A stretch of DNA of 9,768 nucleotides. It comes from Anaerolineaceae bacterium. GTDB lineage: Bacteria; Chloroflexota; Anaerolineae; JAAYZQ01. The position numbers and the translations under genes were made by a program. The stretch spans positions 1 through 9,768 of the forward strand of contig JAAYZQ010000230.1 in assembly GCA_012514775.1 (NCBI GenBank). Reading direction: 5' to 3'. Within the stretch, counting starts at the first letter, position 1. Every line of letters starts with the position of its first letter. Shown here one piece after another: positions 1 through 6,975 of the stretch. The notes beneath the pieces are model-generated. The model was not told the origin of the DNA and did not search any database. It was given only the letters and a program-made list of their open reading frames with translations.

Positions 1-110
1 ACGCCCACGGCGATGGAGCCGACCGCGGCGCTGGCCACGGGCAGCAGCGCGATGAGCACGAACGAGATCAACAGCCGTGTACGAAGGGTGCCAAACCCCT
101 GTTTGAACAT
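1..110 (-). CDS. N-terminus of a membrane-anchored protein, probably a sensor (partial)
   Basis: Only the first 36 codons lie in the window. The ATG at 110-108 is preceded by AGGAGA with a 5-nt spacer and by a strong promoter just upstream. The peptide starts with a short basic segment (MFKQGFGTLRTR) followed by an uninterrupted hydrophobic stretch from about residue 13 to 35 rich in Leu, Ile, Val and Ala. A cytoplasmic basic start followed by one long membrane helix is typical of two-component histidine kinases and HAMP-domain sensors, where a periplasmic or GAF domain would follow. It could equally be another membrane protein with an uncleaved signal anchor. The reading frame is well supported; the sensor assignment is inference from 36 residues. 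Confidence 0.7.
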   Translation of the reverse strand, partial: MFKQGFGTLRTRLLISFVLIALLPVASAAVGSIAVG

Positions 111-128
111 TGGGCTCTCCTGGCACGG

Positions 129-157
129 ATTATAGCACCGGGCGGGCAGGGGCGCAA
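129..157 (-). promoter_or_regulatory. sigma70-type promoter with extended -10 for the left-edge gene
   Basis: On the minus strand TTGCGC (157-152) and a perfect TATAAT (134-129) are separated by 17 nt, and TGC directly precedes the -10, giving an extended -10. The expected start of transcription is near 122-121, only about 11-12 nt before the ATG at 110, so the leader would be little more than the Shine-Dalgarno sequence. Confidence 0.75.
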
Positions 158-212
158 GCCGGGCGGTGGGCCGCTTGGTGCGCTCCCAGGCACGCCATCA
201 CACGCCCATAAG

Positions 213-241
213 TTGACCGCACAGCCCATGCGCACTATACT
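213..241 (+). promoter_or_regulatory. sigma70-type promoter of typA
   Basis: TTGACC (213-218) and TATACT (236-241) are separated by 17 nt. Transcription should begin near 248, giving a leader of roughly 53 nt before the typA ATG. It is arranged back to back with the promoter of the left-edge gene; the two -35 boxes are about 55 bp apart, so a shared regulator is possible but no operator is visible between them. Confidence 0.75.
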
Positions 242-300
242 GTGCTGCCTTGCGGCACGCAGGGAAATGAACGCTGCCCGGTAGAAGGGATGTCGTAGGA

Positions 301-2151
<1,851 letters not shown>

Positions 2152-2163
2152 GTTCGTGGCAGA

Positions 2164-2197
2164 GTGGGAGAGACCCGCGGGCGCGGGTCTCTCCCAC
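2164..2197. terminator. Perfect hairpin between convergent typA and protease genes
   Basis: A perfect 15-bp inverted repeat (2164-2178 with 2183-2197) with a 4-nt loop GGGC begins 12 bp after the typA stop and ends 9 bp before the protease stop. Stem strength and position fit a bidirectional terminator. Neither strand has a T-tract after the stem, so it is not a textbook intrinsic terminator; it may act with Rho, or mainly protect the 3' ends. Confidence 0.65.
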
Positions 2198-2206
2198 GCG
2201 CACCAC

Positions 2207-4717
2207 CTACGGCGTTGCCTCGCGCATCACCAGAGGCAGGTAGAGCATCTGGGGCTCCAGTGCTCGATAGCCGCTGGCCGCACTGGTCAGCACGTCGGTG
2301 CCGGCAAAGAGCCCAACCACCTCGACCACGTCGTGAACCGGCGGCAGCTGCAGCGTGCCCTCGGCAGTGCCGTTCTCGTCCACGCGCAGCAGCAAGAAGA
2401 TATCCGGCAAGAAGAACCGCTGCCCTCCCGGGCCGCGTCCCATTGCCTGGATCAGGATGGCGAACGGGTTCTGCGGGTCATAGTAAGGATCGGTCCCGTC
2501 GAGTTGGCAGCGCACAAAGACCTGTCCCTGGTCGGTCTCGCGTACCAGGCAGTTTAGCTTGGTCTCTTGCTGGAGGGCCGCCTGGACCACGACGCCGCCC
2601 AGCTCCTCGAAGACGGGGTGCTGGTCCGCCGGATCCAGGTCGCTTACCAACAGGTCCTGCCAGGACGCGCGCACCTCCACCGCGCCCACGATTGCCTCGA
2701 CCGCAGTGATGGGGGCATTTGCCGTGATGGTGATGGGAATGTCGCGCAGCTCGCCGGGGCCCAGCTCCAGGCCCAGATCGCCGTCGTTGATGTTCACGTC
2801 AAACCAGTCGGGCAGGTTCGTCTCCCAGTCGAGGATAAAGAAGCGCGGCTCCGCAAAGTCGTCGTTGCGCAGGTGAATGATGGCGTCGTACACCGCGCCG
2901 GCGCCCCCGGCCTCGGGCACGGCAAAGTAAAAGATGTTCTCCTGCTCCATGTCGCCGTCCTGGTTGCCCAGCACCGTCTCGCCCGCCACGGGATCGATGG
3001 TCACGCGCAGGCAGGTATGGAAGGCAAAGCTCTCGCCCTCCAGCCCGCCCTCGGGCGGCGCTATGTCGGGGGTCCACTCGATAAAGACGTCCACGAACTC
3101 GCCCGGGTCGATGTTTGCCAGGTCGGGGAACTCGGCCGGCGTCACCGTGCCAAGGTTGACCCATCCGCTGGCGCCGGCGATGCCCAGGCCGGGGGGATCG
3201 GTGATCTCGAAGTTGACGACTACGTTACTGGCCGGCGCGCCACCGACGTTGCGCACCCGGGCATAGAGGCGGTTCACCAGGCCGATGGCCGGGTCGTCGC
3301 CGTTGCCGCGCGGCACGGGGTTGCCGTCCAGGGCGTTCCAGGTGCCGTAGCGATACGCGTTGTAGCCATTCACGGGGCTGTCGATCCAGATATCGGTCGT
3401 CTCCCACGTATTGCCTGGCGGCGACGTCCAGGGATAGATCATCACGTCAGGCTGCATGGATGCCTCCTGATCGTAAGAGACGCGCACCTCGTAGTTGTCG
3501 TCGTCCACCATCAAGGCGACCCCGATCTGGATGCCATCCGCCAGGCTGGAATACATGTCGCCCTGGTGCCACAGATCGTTGCGCGTCGGGTTGCCCATGA
3601 CGGTCACCACCTGGCTTGCCCCATCTTCTACGCGCTCGATGAGCACGCCCTCGTCGGGGATGCCGTTGCTGCCGGGGGGCCCTCCCTGGAAGCCGCCGTT
3701 TAGCTCATCGCCGTTGACCCGCCGCCGCACACTGATGAGATAGTACAGATTGTCGGTGATGTACGCCTTGGCCGCCTGGGCGTTGGGCTTGCCGGCGGGA
3801 TCGTACTCCATTGCCCACAGCAATGCCGTGCCGCCGCCGACGCCCACGCAAGGGCTGGGGCCGACGCTACAGACCGGGGTAAAGGTCTGGTACTTGGTCA
3901 CGGGCAGCCAACCGGGAAAGGCGACGTCATCCTGCTTTTCGTACACGCCACTCTGCCCCGGGTAGTTGCTGTCCAGCAGCTCGAACTCGCTGTTGTAGTT
4001 GCTTGGATGGGCCGGCCCGGCCTGCTGAAAGGCGTGGCCGATCTCGTGGGCCCAACGTCCCCAGACTTGCAGGTCGGTCTCGGTTGGATTCTCGGAAAAG
4101 ATGGCGCATCCCACGTTGGCGACGTCGCCACCCGGGCCCATGGGCAGGTTACACGAGCCGGCACCCTGCCCCCTGTGGAACTGCGTGGGGCTCGTCTCGG
4201 CCATGACCACCATCACCGCCTGGACGTCGGTCCAGTCCAGGCCGGCCGGCGAGTTGGCAATGGCATCGTTCAGGACCTTGGTGAACTTGGCCCCGCACGA
4301 CAGGTCGCCGCTCGAGTCCTCGGCACAGGTGTCCACCGTGCCGCCGTCGTCGACGTAGGCGCTGCGATTGTCGGGCAACTGGAACAGATCCGAAACCTGG
4401 TAGCTGATGCTCATGGCGCCGTAAGCGATGTTCTGCCACAAGGCGTTGAGCTGATCGAACATGCCCTCCACCTCGGCGCGCGTGTAGCGTGTAGTCGCCG
4501 AGTAGTCCTGGAAATAGACCCGCAACACCACCACCCCCTGCGCGCCCAGGACGGGGTCGGCGGCGGGGGCAAAGGGCTCTTGGGCCGCGGCAGGCGCCGG
4601 GACGGTGCCGGATTGGCCCTGCGCTCCCACTGCCGGCTCGTGCGCCACAACAGGCGCGACGCCGAGGGGCAACAGCGAGACCGCAAGGAGGAGTGACACA
4701 AACAGCCGGTACTTCAT
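2207..4717 (-). CDS. Secreted M6-like zinc metalloprotease with C-terminal beta domains
   Basis: An 836-residue predicted extracellular peptidase. Residues 1-25 form a Sec signal peptide (basic MKYR, hydrophobic core, likely cut after VVA). Residues 60-120 resemble the start of M6 (immune inhibitor A-type) peptidases, with a beta-strand VVVLRVYFQDY and an IAYGAMSISYQV...LP segment. The zinc motif HEIGH is at 224-228 with catalytic Glu225. It is followed by FELLDSNYPGQSG (245-257) and EKQDD...PGWLP, echoing the ELMD...K..GWL segment of M6 enzymes. The part after about 385 looks like stacked beta-sandwich/CARDB-like domains, for example TDIWID and LYARVRNVGGAPASNVVV (about 441-502). The chain ends in YLPLVMREATP. 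The ATG at 4717 has AAAGGA 8 nt upstream. Likely transcribed alone. It could be an M6-like relative rather than a true M6 member; the third zinc ligand is not obvious. Confidence 0.88.
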   Translation of the reverse strand: MKYRLFVSLLLAVSLLPLGVAPVVAHEPAVGAQGQSGTVPAPAAAQEPFAPAADPVLGAQGVVVLRVYFQDYSATTRYTRAEVEGMFDQLNALWQNIAYGAMSISYQVSDLFQLPDNRSAYVDDGGTVDTCAEDSSGDLSCGAKFTKVLNDAIANSPAGLDWTDVQAVMVVMAETSPTQFHRGQGAGSCNLPMGPGGDVANVGCAIFSENPTETDLQVWGRWAHEIGHAFQQAGPAHPSNYNSEFELLDSNYPGQSGVYEKQDDVAFPGWLPVTKYQTFTPVCSVGPSPCVGVGGGTALLWAMEYDPAGKPNAQAAKAYITDNLYYLISVRRRVNGDELNGGFQGGPPGSNGIPDEGVLIERVEDGASQVVTVMGNPTRNDLWHQGDMYSSLADGIQIGVALMVDDDNYEVRVSYDQEASMQPDVMIYPWTSPPGNTWETTDIWIDSPVNGYNAYRYGTWNALDGNPVPRGNGDDPAIGLVNRLYARVRNVGGAPASNVVVNFEITDPPGLGIAGASGWVNLGTVTPAEFPDLANIDPGEFVDVFIEWTPDIAPPEGGLEGESFAFHTCLRVTIDPVAGETVLGNQDGDMEQENIFYFAVPEAGGAGAVYDAIIHLRNDDFAEPRFFILDWETNLPDWFDVNINDGDLGLELGPGELRDIPITITANAPITAVEAIVGAVEVRASWQDLLVSDLDPADQHPVFEELGGVVVQAALQQETKLNCLVRETDQGQVFVRCQLDGTDPYYDPQNPFAILIQAMGRGPGGQRFFLPDIFLLLRVDENGTAEGTLQLPPVHDVVEVVGLFAGTDVLTSAASGYRALEPQMLYLPLVMREATP

Positions 4718-4830
4718 GGATCACGTCCTTTCCACGTGTAAATGACGGCCAGACATCCGCTGATATGAGGGGCGTGCACAGCCCGATGGGAACGCGACGT
4801 TGCCCGGAAGGGAGGATAAGTGGTCCGCAC

Positions 4831-4859
4831 ATTGTACCGAGTTCGAAGCGACTTGTCAA
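4831..4859 (-). promoter_or_regulatory. Near-consensus sigma70 promoter of the metalloprotease gene
   Basis: On the minus strand a perfect TTGACA (4859-4854) and TACAAT (4836-4831) are separated by 17 nt. Transcription should start near 4824, giving a leader of about 107 nt. The -35 box shares its upstream edge with an AT-rich palindrome, so this strong core promoter is probably regulated. Confidence 0.8.
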
Positions 4860-4885
4860 TTAATGTTACATTAATCTTGTGTAAC
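4859..4885. promoter_or_regulatory. Candidate operator: two overlapping inverted repeats at the -35 of the protease promoter
   Basis: ATTAATGT (4859-4866) and ACATTAAT (4868-4875) form a perfect 8-bp inverted repeat around a single T. A second inverted repeat, GTTACA (4865-4870) and TGTAAC (4880-4885) with a 9-bp gap, overlaps it. The AT-rich block stands out in GC-rich DNA and touches the -35 hexamer. This is a typical site for a dimeric helix-turn-helix regulator, repressing or activating from about -36 to -62. The regulator is not in the window and I cannot name its family. Confidence 0.6.
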
Positions 4886-4905
4886 TGCTCAGGCATCCGC
4901 TGCGC

Positions 4906-5043
4906 CGCCGGTTGAAACCGGCGTCTGAGATCAGAAACGCGTTAAAACGCGTTCGGGGTCAGTGCGGTGTGAACCCGTTTCAACGGGTTTTCGGTATAAG
5001 CCAGGCGTTTCAACGCCTGGCAAGCCGGGCCTGCACGGCCGGC
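4906..5043. repeat. Row of five small hairpins, four with tetraloops and a GTT-NN-AAC core
   Basis: Hairpins lie at 4906-4923 (CGCCGGT stem, loop TGAA), 4936-4953 (AACGCGT, loop TAAA), 4972-4989 (AACCCGT, loop TTCA), 5000-5021 (9-bp stem GCCAGGCGT, loop TTCA) and 5024-5043 (a GC-rich stem with a bulged G and a TGCAC loop). The first four have perfect stems of 7-9 bp that differ in sequence but share the centre GTTNNAAC. Their centres are about 30, 36 and 30 bp apart. The block lies in the trailer of the glycoside hydrolase gene, upstream of the protease promoter. It could serve as a transcription or mRNA-end barrier, or be an interspersed-repeat cluster; no protein is encoded. Confidence 0.75.
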
Positions 5044-5078
5044 CGCCAGGAAAAGAAGCGACAGGCTACCTGGGACTG

Positions 5079-5912
5079 CTACGGGAGCCTGCGGTAGATC
5101 TCACCCCACGGGGTCAGGCCGTCCTCATCGAACAGGGGCCGGCCCCAGACGCTGGAGGGCGTGATGCCATCGGGCACGCGGGCCAGAAACCAGGCATAGT
5201 ACACGTTCTGCGCCTCCAGCCAGGGCACGAGCTCGGGGTCAAAGAACTCCTTGAGGACCACCGGGCCGGTCACACCCCGCTCCTGGCCCCACTGGCGAAC
5301 GGCGGCGACGATGGCCTGGCAGTCGGCCGTTTCGGCATAGCAGTTGAGGCTCAGGCCGGCGACGCGAGCCCTTCCCGCCGGCGACAGGGCTGTCCACCAG
5401 CGGTCGAGCCACTGGCGCCAGTCGAGGTAGCCGTAGGCCGTCTGCGTGCGCATCGTCGGGGCCAGGAGATCGTGGGCCGGGTAGGCGGCCATGATCTCGG
5501 GCCACAGGGCCGCCGCCTCTTGAGGCGCGACGTCAGAGCCGCCTTCGTCTCGCGGCCCGTTTGGCTCGTTCAAGGTAAGGAGCCAGCCGCTCGCCGGCGT
5601 CGCCGGCCGGCCGATGTACTCCGGGATTCCAACCGTCGGCACGAACCCGGGCACGTCGATGGGGTCGGGGGCCAGGTACCAGTTGTGCCACCACGCAGCG
5701 CCGATGTCCCGAATGTCCTGGGCTACAGCGGCACCGACCTCCACGCCAACGCCCTTGCGCGGGCTCGAGGCCGCCGGTCCCGGTGCAGACCGCACCACCG
5801 GCAAAAAGGCGGTGTGCAGCCGCGTTGGCTCGGCAGCCACCCCGGCGGTGGCCACCGCCAGGGCGCCGGCGAGCACCAGCAATAGATAGAGCCGCTTGGC
5901 AACCATTTTCAT
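5079..5912 (-). CDS. Secreted GH128-like glycoside hydrolase (Glyco_hydro_cc-type TIM barrel)
   Basis: A 277-residue predicted secreted protein. The first ~25 residues are a signal peptide (basic MKMVAKR, then a Leu/Ala/Val core ending GVAA); a lipobox Cys is absent. A FLPVVRS segment and a short Ala/Pro/Ser linker follow. The rest resembles the glycosyl hydrolase catalytic core family that includes GH128 beta-1,3-glucanases: WWHNW near the start of the barrel, LNEPN (114-118 from this start) carrying the probable acid/base Glu, a second candidate Glu in VLKEFFDPE (Glu222), and the terminal pattern YYAWFLAR...PLFDEDGLTPWGEIYRRL. The likely substrate is a beta-glucan, but that is inference. 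The ATG at 5912 has GAGG 5 nt upstream. GTG at 5918 would overlap that site, and ATG at 5906 is also possible. The gene ends upstream of the hairpin row and runs in the same direction as the protease. Confidence 0.85.
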   Translation of the reverse strand: MKMVAKRLYLLLVLAGALAVATAGVAAEPTRLHTAFLPVVRSAPGPAASSPRKGVGVEVGAAVAQDIRDIGAAWWHNWYLAPDPIDVPGFVPTVGIPEYIGRPATPASGWLLTLNEPNGPRDEGGSDVAPQEAAALWPEIMAAYPAHDLLAPTMRTQTAYGYLDWRQWLDRWWTALSPAGRARVAGLSLNCYAETADCQAIVAAVRQWGQERGVTGPVVLKEFFDPELVPWLEAQNVYYAWFLARVPDGITPSSVWGRPLFDEDGLTPWGEIYRRLP

Positions 5913-6054
5913 GACCACCTCGTCTACGATGGTGAGCTTCGATGCGCGGCATTGTAGGCGCAGAGGTCAGGCGCAGGTTGCGGTCGGGGTTGGGAAGCGT
6001 CGTTATACGGGTCGGGTGCGATGGAGAGGGACTAGGAAGATCGGATTGCACGGT

Positions 6055-6083
6055 AGCATAGCGCAAGACGAGGTAATTGGCAA
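6055..6083 (-). promoter_or_regulatory. Probable promoter of the glycoside hydrolase gene
   Basis: On the minus strand TTGCCA (6083-6078) and TATGCT (6060-6055) are separated by 17 nt. The start would be near 6048, with a leader of about 135 nt. No other convincing pair was seen between the hydrolase and the tRNA terminator. The hexamers are weaker than at the other promoters here. I saw no operator or riboswitch-like fold in the leader, though folding was judged by eye only. Confidence 0.5.
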
Positions 6084-6174
6084 GCTTCGGATCGCGTCGG
6101 GCTATCCGGCCGTCGCCGTCTTCTAGAGGGGCCGACGCCGGGCGCCGAGAGCAAGAGGGGCTACTACGGGGGTG

Positions 6175-6237
6175 AACAAACAAAACGGCCATCCGTGCGG
6201 CTCTCGTTTTCTTGAACGAGAGGCCACGGACGGCCGT
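6175..6237 (-). terminator. Intrinsic terminator of the tRNA-Pro gene
   Basis: Arms 6215-6237 and 6185-6208 form a stem of about 23 bp with one mismatch and one bulge around a 6-nt loop. Reading on the minus strand, the stem is followed by TTTTGTTTGTT (6185-6175). It begins 33 bp downstream of the tRNA 3' end. The stem plus T-tract is a classic Rho-independent terminator, and it insulates the hydrolase gene downstream. Confidence 0.85.
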
Positions 6238-6268
6238 CCTGCCTGACGTGCGAACTGTGCTTGGTAAC

Positions 6269-6345
<77 letters not shown>

Positions 6346-6357
6346 AAACCACTCGGC

Positions 6358-6386
6358 ATTATACCCTACCCCGTAGTATTTGACAA
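6358..6386 (-). promoter_or_regulatory. Promoter of tRNA-Pro
   Basis: On the minus strand TTGTCA (6386-6381) and a perfect TATAAT (6363-6358) are separated by 17 nt. The start is expected near 6351, about 6 nt before the mature tRNA 5' end, so the 5' leader removed by RNase P would be very short. Confidence 0.85.
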
Positions 6387-6458
6387 GTTGACGGGCGACA
6401 GTGGCGCGCCCGGGTGGACCTCTCGACAGATGCCGGTAGAAAACGAAGGGACCAGGAG

Positions 6459-6487
6459 TTGCCTCGATGCGGAGCCTGTGTTATACT
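6459..6487 (+). promoter_or_regulatory. Promoter of the response regulator/AAA+ operon
   Basis: TTGCCT (6459-6464) and TATACT (6482-6487) are separated by 17 nt, with TGT directly before the -10 giving an extended -10. The start is expected near 6494, with a leader of about 77 nt. The promoter is divergent from that of tRNA-Pro. Confidence 0.75.
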
Positions 6488-6570
6488 CGGGGCCACGGGC
6501 CCGCAAGTGAGCGAGGTCAGGCCCGCCAGGCAGTGCCCCGCCAGTCAGGAGGCGCGAAGGAGACGCGGAC

Positions 6571-6975
6571 ATGGGTGCGGACAGGACAGAAGAAGTCAGG
6601 ACCGGCAAGCGTCGAATCATGATCATCGAGGACGATCCCGACATGATCGAGCTGCTCAGCCTGATCGTCCGGCGTGGCGGATACGAGCCCGTCGCCGCCC
6701 TCGGCGGACAGGAGGGGGTGCGCAAGCTCCAGGAGCTGGGCGCCGATCTCGTCCTCCTGGACCTGATGATGGGCGACATGAGCGGCTGGCTGGTGCTGCA
6801 GACGGTCAAGGGCGACGAGACACTGCAGCACATTCCCGTCCTCATCGTCAGCGCCAAGCACCAGATGGAAGACCCGAGCCAGGCCGAAGCGTTTGCCCAC
6901 CTCTTCGAGGGCTACCTGGTCAAGCCCTTTGTCGTTCAGGACCTGTTGAGCCAGATCACGGAGGCACTGTCATGA
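6571..6975 (+). CDS. Single-domain response regulator (CheY-like receiver)
   Basis: A 134-residue protein that is a receiver domain and nothing more. After a 14-residue polar extension come beta-strand 1 and the acidic pair (IMIIEDD, Asp21/Asp22), the phosphoacceptor Asp64 in VLLDLMM, the switch Ser94 in LIVSAK, and the conserved Lys118 in YLVKPF. All residues for phosphorylation are present. There is no DNA-binding or enzymatic output domain, so the output must be through a partner protein. The ATG at 6571 has GAAGGAG (6556-6562) 8 nt upstream. The stop TGA overlaps the ATG of the next gene (ATGA), which implies translational coupling and points to the AAA+ ATPase as the likely partner. No cognate histidine kinase is visible nearby; the left-edge membrane protein is too distant to assume. 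Confidence 0.93.
   Translation: MGADRTEEVRTGKRRIMIIEDDPDMIELLSLIVRRGGYEPVAALGGQEGVRKLQELGADLVLLDLMMGDMSGWLVLQTVKGDETLQHIPVLIVSAKHQMEDPSQAEAFAHLFEGYLVKPFVVQDLLSQITEALS

Noticed and set aside
2567..3703. 378-codon plus-strand open frame inside the metalloprotease gene
   Set aside because: Antisense shadow of the protease; low-complexity His/Val/Asp-rich translation with no family likeness and no ribosome binding site.
4906..5043. CRISPR array, prompted by GTTTCAAC cores at about 30-bp intervals
   Set aside because: There is no constant repeat of 24-37 bp; only an 8-bp core is shared, the flanks are self-complementary hairpin arms rather than spacers, and no cas gene is present.
4962..5885. 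307-codon plus-strand open frame opposite the glycoside hydrolase
   Set aside because: It starts inside the hairpin row and then reads antisense to a gene with a clear signal peptide and catalytic motifs.
5913..5918. GTG at 5918 as the start of the glycoside hydrolase
   Set aside because: The GTG overlaps the GAGGTGG ribosome binding site that serves ATG 5912 or 5906, leaving no site of its own.
6414..6971. N-terminal extension of the AAA+ open frame to 617 codons
   Set aside because: The extra 186 codons lie across the promoter and the receiver gene in a different frame and give Arg/Gly/Pro-rich sequence without a domain; the ATG at 6972 overlaps the receiver stop as in coupled operons.
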